From VAYN01 sp964540905 (GTDB lineage: Bacteria > Actinomycetota > Thermoleophilia > Solirubrobacterales > 70-9): a DNA stretch of 64,000 bases. The notes below the pieces were generated by a model that was not told the DNA's origin, searched no databases, and worked only from the letters and a program-made list of their open reading frames with translations. Every line of letters begins with the position of its first letter. Within the stretch, counting starts at the first letter, position 1. Below, piece by piece: positions 1 through 6,923 of the stretch. The translations under genes were made by a program, and so were the position numbers. The stretch covers positions 8,527-72,526 of the forward strand of contig CAZIOS010000012.1 in the NCBI GenBank assembly GCA_964540905.1, written 5' to 3'.

Positions 1-381
1 CTGGTCAAGGCGCCGCCGGAAGCCGCGGACTCCGAGCTCTGGTCGCCGCAGACCCGGCACCCGACCGCGATCTTCGGGCTCGACATGGACCGGGCGCTGC
101 TCTACGAGCGGATCGACGCCCGGGTCGAGGCGATCGTCGCCGCCGGCGCCGCCGCGGAGGCGCGCCGCGCCGACGCGCTCGGCGCCGGCCGTACCGCCCG
201 CAAGGCGCTCGGCTTCGACGAGCTGCTCGCCGGCGACCTCGAGCGGATGAAGCAGCGCTCCCGCAACTACGCCCGCCGCCAGCTGACCTGGATGCGCAAG
301 ATCCCCAACCTGCGCACGATCGACCGCACCGGTCTAGACGACATCGAAGTGGCCAATCGGATTGCGCAAGGGTGCGGGTGA
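1..381 (+). CDS. miaA: tRNA dimethylallyltransferase, C-terminal part (cut by window edge)
   Basis: The reading frame is open from base 1 to a TGA at 379-381, so the 5' part lies outside the window. MiaA transfers a dimethylallyl group to A37 of tRNAs that read codons starting with U. The visible part holds the C-terminal family signature: a TRHPTAIFGLDMDR-like strand, then YERIDARV, a KALGFDEL segment and the late RNYARRQLTWMRK basic stretch that contacts tRNA. Only about 126 residues remain here. A roughly 100-nt gap without an obvious gene separates it from dapF, which has its own promoter. Confidence 0.9.
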   Translation: MVKAPPEAADSELWSPQTRHPTAIFGLDMDRALLYERIDARVEAIVAAGAAAEARRADALGAGRTARKALGFDELLAGDLERMKQRSRNYARRQLTWMRKIPNLRTIDRTGLDDIEVANRIAQGCG

Positions 382-470
382 CCGAGCAGCTCAAGGACAC
401 AGGGAGCGTGGCGTGCTCTGCACGCGAGCGACCGAGGACGCCGAGATGCGAAGCGTCACCCGTGCCCCAA

Positions 471-476
471 TAGGCT
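471..476 (+). promoter_or_regulatory. -10 box of dapF (leaderless type)
   Basis: TAGGCT lies 10 nt before the dapF ATG and no Shine-Dalgarno sequence intervenes. With a normal distance from -10 to start site, the transcript would begin at or next to the ATG. The same arrangement recurs before many genes in the window. Confidence 0.6.
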
Positions 477-486
477 GCCGCCCACC

Positions 487-1332
487 ATGAGATTCGAGAA
501 GTGGCAGGCGCTTGGCAACGACTACCTGATCCTCGAGGCGGAGAACCTTCCCTGGGAGCTCAGCCCGGACCGGGTCGAGTGGCTCTGCGACCACCACTTC
601 GGGGTCGGATCGGATGGGGTGCTGCTGCTCTCCCGCAGCGAGGACCCGCAGTTCGTCGCCGAGCTGCGGATCTTCAACCCGGATGGCTCCGAGGCCGAGC
701 TCTCCGGCAACGGGGCGCGGGAGGCGATCCTCTACCTGCGCCGCCATGGCTGGACCGAGGCCGACGAGTTCGCGATCAAGACCGTCGCCGGGCCGATCGT
801 GCCGACGATCACCGGCGAGCTCACCTGCGCCGTCGAGATGGGCAGGGCGACGACCTCCTCCAAGGACTTTCCCTCCGGTCCCGCGGACGGCCGTGGCAGG
901 CTCAGCGCCGGCGGCCGCGAGTGGGAGTTCCAGCACGTCTCGATCGGCAACCCGCAGTGCGCGATCGTCGTCGCGGCGGGGCTCGACGAGCTCGACCTCG
1001 GCGAGATCGGGCCGCAGATCGAAGCGCACGAGCTGTTCCCCAACCGCACCAACGTCTCCTTCCTCGAAGTCGACGGCAGCCGGGTCCGGGCGCGGATCTT
1101 CGAGCGCGGGGTGGGGGAGACGCTCTCCTCCGGCACCGGCGCCAGCGGCGCCGCGGTGACCGCCTTCCTGCGCGGCGCCGCCAGCCCGCTCGTGGTCGAG
1201 CTCGAAGGCGGCGAGCTCGAGGTCGAGATCGGCGAGGAGCTGGCGGTGCGGCTGAGCGGCTGGGCCGAGCCGGTCTGCGCCGGCGAGCTCTCGCCGGAGC
1301 TCGTCACCGCGCTCGCCGAGCTGGACGGCTAG
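487..1332 (+). CDS. dapF: Diaminopimelate epimerase homologue lacking both catalytic cysteines
   Basis: The 281-residue protein has the length and two-lobe pattern of DapF, which interconverts LL- and meso-diaminopimelate for lysine and peptidoglycan synthesis. It shows an N-terminal WQALGNDY, FNPDGSEAELSGNGAR around residues 64-78, a GNPQC strand and GETLSSGTGASG around residues 210-221. In characterised DapF the residue before GNGxR and the residue before GTGA are the acid/base cysteines. Here they are Ser73 (TCC, 703-705) and Ser215 (TCC, 1129-1131). The fold is therefore recognisable, but classical two-cysteine racemisation looks impossible. It is followed after 12 nt by a DapL-like aminotransferase, which keeps it in a DAP context. 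A divergent specificity, serine-based chemistry or loss of activity are all possible. Confidence 0.85.
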   Translation: MRFEKWQALGNDYLILEAENLPWELSPDRVEWLCDHHFGVGSDGVLLLSRSEDPQFVAELRIFNPDGSEAELSGNGAREAILYLRRHGWTEADEFAIKTVAGPIVPTITGELTCAVEMGRATTSSKDFPSGPADGRGRLSAGGREWEFQHVSIGNPQCAIVVAAGLDELDLGEIGPQIEAHELFPNRTNVSFLEVDGSRVRARIFERGVGETLSSGTGASGAAVTAFLRGAASPLVVELEGGELEVEIGEELAVRLSGWAEPVCAGELSPELVTALAELDG

Positions 1333-1344
1333 ATTTCCGCGCCC

Positions 1345-2514
1345 GTGGGAATCGCCGAGCCATCGAAGCGCCTGGAGGCGATGCCTCCGTACATGTTCCA
1401 GGAGCTGGAGCGGCGGATCGCCGACAAGCGCGCCGCCGGCGTCGACGTGATCAGCCTCGGCATCGGCGACCCCGACGAGCCGACCTACCCCTACATCGTC
1501 AAGGCGATGCAGGAGGCGGTCGCCGACCCCGCCAATCACCGGTACCCGAGCAACCGCGGCCGCGAGGAGTTCCGCCGCGCCTTCGCCGACTTCTACGGGC
1601 GCCGCTTCGGGGTCGAGATCGACCCCGACTCCGAGGTGATCCCGGCGATCGGCGCCAAGGAGTGCATCTACAACCTCTGCTTCGCCTTCCTCGACCCGGG
1701 CGGCGTCGCCCTCGCCTCCGACCCCGGCTACCCGGTCTACACCGGCGGTCCGATCCTCGCCGGCGCGACCCCGGAGCTGCTGCCGCTGGTCCCCGAGCTC
1801 GGCTTCGCGCCGGACCTCAGCGCCGTCCCCGCCGACGTCGCCGCGAAGGCGCGACTGATGTTCCTCAACTACCCGAACAACCCCTCCGGCGCCGTCGTCC
1901 CCGAGGGCTTCTTCGAGCTGGTCGTCTCCTTCGCCCGCGAGCACGAGATCCTCGTCGTCCACGACAACGCCTACTCGGAGACGACCTACGACGGCTACGT
2001 CGCGCCGAGCTTCCTGGCCACGCCCGGTGCAAAGGAGGTCGGCGTCGAGGTCTTCTCGCTCTCCAAGGGCTACAACATGACCGGCTGGCGCTGCGCCGCG
2101 ATCCTCGGCAACGCCGAGGCGATCCAGACCTACTGGCGGCTGAAGACGAACGTCGACTCGGGTCTCTTCGAGGCGGTGCAGATGGCCGGTGTCGCCGCCC
2201 TCGAGGGCCCCGCCGGGCCGCTGCAGCGGATGAACGAGACCTACGTCCGTCGCCGCGACCTCGTCGTCGGCGCCCTGCGCGAGATCGGCGTCGAGGTCAG
2301 CGCCCCGCAGGGGACGATCTACGTCTGGGCGCCGGTCCCCGCCGGCCACACCTCGACCTCGTTCTGCGAGAAGGTGCTGGAAGAGGCGGCCGTCGTCGTC
2401 TCGCCCGGCTCGATGTACGGGCCCAGCGGCGAGGGCTTCTTCCGCATCGCCCTCACCGCCCCCGACGAGCGGATCGAAGAGGCGGTGGAGCGGATGAGGG
2501 AGCACCTTGCCTGA
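1345..2514 (+). CDS. Class I/II aminotransferase, LL-diaminopimelate aminotransferase-like
   Basis: This 389-residue PLP enzyme starts with GTG 12 nt after the dapF homologue, so the two are probably co-transcribed. Visible fold-type I marks are the LGIGDPDEPT N-terminal motif, NYPNNPSGA near residue 175, HDNAYSE (Asp and Tyr for PLP) and the Schiff-base lysine in SLSKGYNMTGWR near residue 245. The sequence resembles DapL-type LL-DAP aminotransferases, which make LL-DAP in one step from tetrahydrodipicolinate. The neighbouring dapF homologue supports that reading. Other class I aminotransferases (aspartate or N-succinyl-DAP type) share these motifs, so the substrate is inferred. Confidence 0.75.
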   Translation: MGIAEPSKRLEAMPPYMFQELERRIADKRAAGVDVISLGIGDPDEPTYPYIVKAMQEAVADPANHRYPSNRGREEFRRAFADFYGRRFGVEIDPDSEVIPAIGAKECIYNLCFAFLDPGGVALASDPGYPVYTGGPILAGATPELLPLVPELGFAPDLSAVPADVAAKARLMFLNYPNNPSGAVVPEGFFELVVSFAREHEILVVHDNAYSETTYDGYVAPSFLATPGAKEVGVEVFSLSKGYNMTGWRCAAILGNAEAIQTYWRLKTNVDSGLFEAVQMAGVAALEGPAGPLQRMNETYVRRRDLVVGALREIGVEVSAPQGTIYVWAPVPAGHTSTSFCEKVLEEAAVVVSPGSMYGPSGEGFFRIALTAPDERIEEAVERMREHLA

Positions 2515-2539
2515 GGGCCGATCCCGGTAGGGGTTCCAC

Positions 2540-3409
2540 TTAACTTTTTGATCGCCCCTCGGTCGCCTCCAGCTTCTTTTTCCAGTAGCGATCCAAGCCG
2601 CGCCACTGGTAGGAGCTGGGGACGGCCTGGAGGAGCTCCTCGACGGTCTCCTCGCCGAGACCCTCCTCGGCCAGGAGGGCGCGTAGGCGGCGCCGGAGGT
2701 CGGTCTCGTACTCGTCCGCGTCCAGGCGCCGGGCCAGCTCGGCCTCTTCGCGGAGGCGGGCGCGGGCGATCTCGAGGTGGCCGGGAACGTCGTCCTCGAC
2801 GGCGCCGAAGTGGGTGAGGGCGAGGCGCTCGGGGTTCCAGCCGGCGACGAGGTCCAGCGAGTCCTCCCAGAGCTCGACGTCGATGTCTGGCGGCGGCGTC
2901 GGCGGCACGACCAGATTCGAGGGCGGGATGCGGACCGCGGCGACGTCGCCGACGAAGGCGGTGCCGCTGTCCTCGTGCAGGTAGCAGACGTGGTGCGAGG
3001 CGTGGCCGGGGGTGTGGGCGACCCGCATCCCCAGCACCGTCTCGCCGCCGCGTAGCACCCTCACGTTGGCCTCCGGCACCGGCACGATCTCGCCCCAGAG
3101 GCGCTGCATCTGGTCGCCGTAGAGGCGCCCGGCGCTGGCCAGCAGCTTCGAGGGGTCGATCAGGTGTGGGGCGCCGCGCTCGTGGACGTAGACCTCGAGC
3201 TGCGGCCAGCGCCGCACCATCGCCCCGGTCGCAGCGGCGTGGTCGAGGTGGATGTGGGTCAGCAGCAGCGCCCGCGGCCGCTCCTCGCCCAGCGCCGCCA
3301 ACAGGGTCGGCAGCGAGGACTCGGGACCCGGATCGACCAGTACCCCGTCGACCTCCCAACACCCGATCACCCGCGGCCGCCCAAGGTGCATGACATCGAT
3401 GACCCGCAT
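2540..3409 (-). CDS. MBL-fold metallo-hydrolase
   Basis: The 289-residue protein carries the metallo-beta-lactamase zinc motif THIHLDHAA near residue 52, a second histidine in HTPGHASHH near residue 133, an aspartate in FVGDVAA and a late histidine in LTHFG. The C-terminal 90 residues form an extra helical part, as in other Gram-positive glyoxalase II-like hydrolases. The substrate cannot be read from the sequence. The ATG has a TAGGCT box at 3416-3421, directly next to the long hairpin that ends the upstream epimerase gene, so it is probably its own leaderless unit. Confidence 0.8.
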   Translation of the reverse strand: MRVIDVMHLGRPRVIGCWEVDGVLVDPGPESSLPTLLAALGEERPRALLLTHIHLDHAAATGAMVRRWPQLEVYVHERGAPHLIDPSKLLASAGRLYGDQMQRLWGEIVPVPEANVRVLRGGETVLGMRVAHTPGHASHHVCYLHEDSGTAFVGDVAAVRIPPSNLVVPPTPPPDIDVELWEDSLDLVAGWNPERLALTHFGAVEDDVPGHLEIARARLREEAELARRLDADEYETDLRRRLRALLAEEGLGEETVEELLQAVPSSYQWRGLDRYWKKKLEATEGRSKS

Positions 3410-3421
3410 CGCTGCAGCCTA

Positions 3422-3489
3422 AGTGAGTCGGGGGAGGACTCGACGGAGCCTCCCCGCTGTCGCTCCGGCGAGCCCTCCCCCGACTCACT
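3422..3489. terminator. Long hairpin overlapping the end of the epimerase gene
   Basis: Two 20-nt arms (3422-3441 and 3470-3489) pair with a single mismatch around a 28-nt GC-rich loop. The 3' arm includes the stop codon of the epimerase gene at 3485-3487. No T tract follows in either direction. The position, between one gene's stop and the next gene's -10 box, suggests a terminator or transcript-end stabiliser. Confidence 0.6.
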
Positions 3490-4480
3490 CAGCCGCGGTA
3501 GGCACGGGAAGTTTGCCTTCGGCCTCGAGCGTCGCCCGCAGCCCCTCCTCGAGGCCGCGCGGGGAGTAGCCGAGCTCGCGGCGGGCCTTCTCGTTCGTCG
3601 CCCAGAAGGTGACGCCGTCGGCGGCCGAGATCAGCTCGCGCAGGTTCGGCGGCTGGCCCATCATCTTCCCGACCAGCGGCCCGATCGGGGTCAGCGCCTT
3701 CATCAGCGGCACCGGCAGCGCCCGCTTCGGCGCCTTGCGGCCGCTGGCCGCGGCGACGATCCCGATCGCCTCGCGCACCGTCGAGACCGGGCCGGAGAGG
3801 AAGTAGGACTCGCCGGCTTTGCCCTTGTCGAGAGCGAGGACGATGCCGGCCGCCGTGTCCTCGACGTGGGCGAGGCAGATCCCCAGCTCCGGGAACGGGA
3901 TCAGCGGCATCTTCCCGGCCAGGAACTGGTCCAGAAGCTGGCCGATCGAGGAGGTGTCGCCGGGGCCGTAGACGCCCCCCGGCTGCACGATCGTGCAGGG
4001 CAGCCCCTCGCCGATCAGCTTCTTCGCCACCTGGTGCGCCTGCCACTTCGTTTCCTCGTAGCAGGAGGTGAAGGGGCCGTCCGGGGCCTCGTAGGACTCG
4101 TCGATCACCTCGCCGTGGGTCTGGCCGATGCCGACGGTGGAGACGTAGACGACCTTCGGGGTCTTCGCCGCCAGCGCCGCCCCGAGCACCCTCTCGGTGC
4201 CGCCGACGTTGGCCTCGCGCATCGCCTGGCGCTGCGAGGCGGGGATGCCGACCTCGTAGACCGCGGCGGCGTGGATCGCGGCGTCGCAGCCGTCGAGGCC
4301 GGCGCCGATCGCCCCGATGTCGGCGAGGTCGCCTGCGACCAGCTCGCAGCCGAGCGCTTCCAGCTTCGTCGCTTTGGCCGGGGTGCGGACCAGGCAGACG
4401 ACCTCGTCACCGCGCTGGCGCAGCTGGCGCGCGACCTCGCCGCCGATGAACCCCGTCCCCCCGGTCACGAACACCTTCAC
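3485..4480 (-). CDS. NAD(P)-dependent epimerase/reductase, extended SDR family
   Basis: The 331-residue product is an extended short-chain dehydrogenase of the dihydroflavonol-reductase/nucleoside-sugar-epimerase type. It opens with VFVTGGTGFIG (dinucleotide-binding glycines), has a DLAD strand, STVGIG and the catalytic YEETK (Tyr-xxx-Lys) near residue 146, followed by VQPGGVYGPGD. I chose the GTG at 4480 because the glycine motif follows at once and a TAGGGT box lies 8 nt upstream at 4489-4494. A longer upstream frame would run into the divergent hflX promoter. The substrate is unknown: sugar nucleotides, steroids and flavonoid-like alcohols are all handled by this family. Confidence 0.8.
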   Translation of the reverse strand: MKVFVTGGTGFIGGEVARQLRQRGDEVVCLVRTPAKATKLEALGCELVAGDLADIGAIGAGLDGCDAAIHAAAVYEVGIPASQRQAMREANVGGTERVLGAALAAKTPKVVYVSTVGIGQTHGEVIDESYEAPDGPFTSCYEETKWQAHQVAKKLIGEGLPCTIVQPGGVYGPGDTSSIGQLLDQFLAGKMPLIPFPELGICLAHVEDTAAGIVLALDKGKAGESYFLSGPVSTVREAIGIVAAASGRKAPKRALPVPLMKALTPIGPLVGKMMGQPPNLRELISAADGVTFWATNEKARRELGYSPRGLEEGLRATLEAEGKLPVPTAAE

Positions 4481-4488
4481 GACCGCGA

Positions 4489-4519
4489 ACCCTATCCGGC
4501 CCGGCCCGGCGCCTACAAT
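4489..4519. promoter_or_regulatory. Divergent -10 boxes for the epimerase gene and hflX
   Basis: On the minus strand TAGGGT (4489-4494) lies 8 nt before the epimerase GTG. On the plus strand TACAAT (4514-4519) lies 8 nt before the hflX GTG. Both transcripts would be leaderless and would start within about 50 bp of each other. Confidence 0.6.
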
Positions 4520-4527
4520 TCGCCTGA

Positions 4528-5877
4528 GTGCAACGTTCGCGAAACGGCCGCAGGACGCAGACGCGCCCCGGCGCAAACGGGGCCGGCGTCTCGAACCCAC
4601 GGGCGCGCCAGCGGGCGCTGGCGATCGGCATCGTCGATGGCGGCGGCGAGGAGGAGCCGCTGGCCGAGCTGAAGGAGCTGCTGCGCACCGCCGGTGTCGC
4701 GACCGCCGGCGAAGCGACCCAGCAGCGCCCGCAGCCCGATCCCGACCGCTACTTCGGCCGCGGCCGTCTCGACGAGCTGAGGGCGCAGATCGCCGCCTGC
4801 GACGCCAATCTCGTCGCCTGCGACGACGAGCTCGCCCCCCGCCAGGAGCGCAACCTCGAGAGTGCCCTGGGGGTGCCGGTGATCGACCGCACCGCGGTGA
4901 TCCTTGACATCTTCGCCGACCACGCCCACTCGGCCGAGGGCAAGCTCCAGGTCGAGCTGGCCCAGCTCGAGTACAACATGGCCCGTATGCGGGGCCTCTG
5001 GACCCACCTCGAGCGCCTCGGCGCCGGCCGCATCGACGGCGGCATCGGCACCAGGGGGCCGGGGGAGAGCCAGATCGAGACCGACCGCCGGCTCGCCCGC
5101 AACCGCATCTCCGCCCTGCGCCGGCGGCTGACGCGGCTGGAGCGCAACCGCGGGGTGATGCGCGCCAGGCGCGAGCGCTCCTCGCTGCCGCGGGTCGCCC
5201 TCGCCGGCTACACCAACGCCGGCAAGTCGACGCTGCTGAACGCCCTCACCGGGGCCGAGGTCGGAGTGGGGGACCGGCTCTTCCACACCCTCGACCCGAC
5301 TACGCGCACGCTCGAGCTATCCGGTCGCGACTACCTGCTGACCGACACCGTCGGCTTCATCGAGAAGCTCCCCCACCAGCTGGTCGAGGCGTTCAAGGCG
5401 ACGCTGGAGGAGACCGTCCTCGCCGACCTGATCCTGCACGTGGTCGACGCCGCCGAGCCGGAGGAGCGGCGAGTGGCCGACATGCGGGCGGTCGACGCGG
5501 TGCTGGAGGAGATCGGCGCCGGCGAGAAGCCGCGGCTGCTGGTCCTCAACAAGGCCGACCTGCTGGGCGCCGAGGAGCGCGAGGAGGCGGCGCTCGCCCA
5601 TCCCGTGGCGGTGCTGGTCTCCGCCGTCGACGGCGAGGGCCTCGACGAGCTGCGCGAGCGGGTCGAGGCCGCCTTCGTGGAGACGCTGGCCGAGGTCGAG
5701 CTGCTCGTCCCCTACAGCCAGGGCGGGCGCCTGCACGAGCTGCACGAGGTCGCCGGCGACCTGGAGCGGACCGAGCGCGAGGACGGCGTACTGGTCCACG
5801 CCAAGGTCCCAGTCGCCGAGCTGCACCGGTTCGACGATCTCGCCGTCGTCCAAGGGTCGGCGACCGTTCGTCCTTAG
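4528..5877 (+). CDS. hflX: GTPase HflX (ribosome-associated)
   Basis: The 449-residue protein has the HflX two-part layout. An N-terminal nucleotide-binding domain holds YFGRGRLDEL and a glycine-rich GIGTRGPGESQIETDRR linker near residue 180. It is followed by a TRAFAC GTPase domain with G1 GYTNAGKST near residue 227, G3 DTVGF near residue 271 and G4 NKAD near residue 340. HflX rescues or splits stalled 70S ribosomes under stress. The GTG start has a TACAAT box just upstream. The first 25 residues are basic and may be disordered. dut follows 79 nt later behind its own -10 box. Confidence 0.93.
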   Translation: MQRSRNGRRTQTRPGANGAGVSNPRARQRALAIGIVDGGGEEEPLAELKELLRTAGVATAGEATQQRPQPDPDRYFGRGRLDELRAQIAACDANLVACDDELAPRQERNLESALGVPVIDRTAVILDIFADHAHSAEGKLQVELAQLEYNMARMRGLWTHLERLGAGRIDGGIGTRGPGESQIETDRRLARNRISALRRRLTRLERNRGVMRARRERSSLPRVALAGYTNAGKSTLLNALTGAEVGVGDRLFHTLDPTTRTLELSGRDYLLTDTVGFIEKLPHQLVEAFKATLEETVLADLILHVVDAAEPEERRVADMRAVDAVLEEIGAGEKPRLLVLNKADLLGAEEREEAALAHPVAVLVSAVDGEGLDELRERVEAAFVETLAEVELLVPYSQGGRLHELHEVAGDLERTEREDGVLVHAKVPVAELHRFDDLAVVQGSATVRP

Positions 5878-5943
5878 TCCGATTCAGTACGACAAAAGAC
5901 GAACGCACCGAACTGCGTCCCGCGGGGGATCGACGCGAGCGTC

Positions 5944-5949
5944 TAGGCT
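5944..5949 (+). promoter_or_regulatory. -10 box of dut
   Basis: TAGGCT ends 7 nt before the dut ATG, with no ribosome-binding site between them. It matches the leaderless arrangement seen at dapF and the cyclophilin gene. Confidence 0.55.
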
Positions 5950-5956
5950 GCCGCGA

Positions 5957-6388
5957 ATGGAACTGCCGGTGACGATTCTGAAAGAGGGAGCGCTGTTGCC
6001 GACGCGCGCCCACGAGGGCGACGCCGGGCTCGATCTCTACGCCTGCGAGTCGGCGCACATCGGGCCGGGAGAGCGCTGGGGGGTCGGCACCGGGGTCGGG
6101 GTCGAGATCCCGGCCGACCACGCCGGCCTGGTGCTGCCGCGCTCGGGCCTGGCCCGCGACCACGGCATCGCCCTGGTCAACAGTCCCGGCCTGATCGACA
6201 GCGGCTACCGCGGCGAACTGCGGGTGCTGCTGCTCAACACCGACCCGGCCGAGACCTTCCGGGTGCAGGCCGGCGACCGCATCGCCCAGCTGGTCCTGGT
6301 GCCGATCGCGCTGGCGGCGCCGGTCGCGGTCGAGGCCCTGGCCGAGTCGGCGCGGGGCGGCGGCGGCTTCGGTTCCAGCGGCCGTTAG
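5957..6388 (+). CDS. dut: dUTP diphosphatase
   Basis: At 143 residues this is a standard trimeric dUTPase, hydrolysing dUTP to dUMP and pyrophosphate so that uracil is kept out of DNA and dUMP is supplied for thymidylate. All five motifs are visible: AHEGDAGLDLY (1), PRSGLA (2), NSPGLIDSGYRGEL (3, with the catalytic Asp), GDRIAQLV (4) and the C-terminal arm RGGGGFGSSG (5). Motif 5 has Ser where Thr is common, which should be neutral. It ends at a hairpin (6389-6424) facing the convergent marR gene. Confidence 0.95.
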   Translation: MELPVTILKEGALLPTRAHEGDAGLDLYACESAHIGPGERWGVGTGVGVEIPADHAGLVLPRSGLARDHGIALVNSPGLIDSGYRGELRVLLLNTDPAETFRVQAGDRIAQLVLVPIALAAPVAVEALAESARGGGGFGSSGR

Positions 6389-6424
6389 CTCCGCACCCGA
6401 GACGGGACTCGACGCTCGGCGGAG
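6389..6424. terminator. Hairpin between convergent dut and marR-type genes
   Basis: Immediately after the dut stop the sequence can pair CTCCG with CGGAG and, inside that, CCGAG with CTCGG. It sits between two convergent stop codons and has no T tract. It could serve both directions. Confidence 0.4.
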
Positions 6425-6429
6425 GCGGC

Positions 6430-6858
6430 TCAGGCTTCCGATTCGGCGAGCTGGCGCAGCAGCTCGGCCGCCCGCTCGACCGTCGCCCGGTCGGCGTCCG
6501 GCAGCTCTTCCAGTGCCTTCACCAACCAGCCCTCGCGGCGGCGGCGGACGACTTCCAGTTCGGTGCGGCCGGCGGCGGTGAGGCTGACCAGTGCCCGCCG
6601 TCGGTCGCCGGGGTCGGGGTCGCGCTGGACGAGGCCGCCGGCTTCGAGGTCGCCGACCGTCTGCGCCATCGACTGCGGTCGCACCCGCTCGGAGGCCGCG
6701 AGGTCGCTGACGCTCTGCGTTCCCTCGCGGTCGAGCCGCCCCAGCACCGAGCCCTGGGAGAGCGAGAAGCGGTGCTCGGCGCGCAGCCGCCGCATCAGCT
6801 GGCCGAGCACGACCCGCAGATCGCTCGCCAGCGGCGCCGCGTCGACTTCGGTAGCCAT
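6430..6858 (-). CDS. MarR-family transcriptional regulator
   Basis: The 142-residue protein has the MarR winged-helix layout: dimerisation helices at both ends, a recognition segment LAASERVRPQSMAQTVGDLE near residues 53-72 and the wing DPDPGDRRRALVSLTAAG near residues 80-97. It is divergent from an MFS exporter gene with only 65 bp between them. That gap holds an inverted repeat, the usual arrangement for a repressor of an efflux pump that is released by the exported compound. The ligand is unknown. Confidence 0.88.
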   Translation of the reverse strand: MATEVDAAPLASDLRVVLGQLMRRLRAEHRFSLSQGSVLGRLDREGTQSVSDLAASERVRPQSMAQTVGDLEAGGLVQRDPDPGDRRRALVSLTAAGRTELEVVRRRREGWLVKALEELPDADRATVERAAELLRQLAESEA

Positions 6859-6884
6859 CGCCGGATTATATCCCCCTAATCGAC

Positions 6885-6906
6885 AGGTTAACTCAACAGT
6901 TTACCT
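6885..6906. promoter_or_regulatory. Probable MarR operator
   Basis: The sequence AGGTTAAC-TCAACA-GTTTACCT is an inverted repeat of 8-nt arms with one mismatch, lying in the 65-bp gap between the divergent marR-type and MFS genes. It ends 4 nt before the TATCAT box (6910-6915) of the exporter gene, where a bound dimer would block polymerase. Its spacing is close to that of known MarR sites. Confidence 0.7.
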
Positions 6907-6923
6907 GGGTATCATCAGAACCG

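Noticed and set aside
391..2505. 704-codon frame antisense to dapF and the aminotransferase
   Set aside because: Both sense-strand genes have clear families, and the antisense product is low-complexity Gly/Asp/Arg without a domain.
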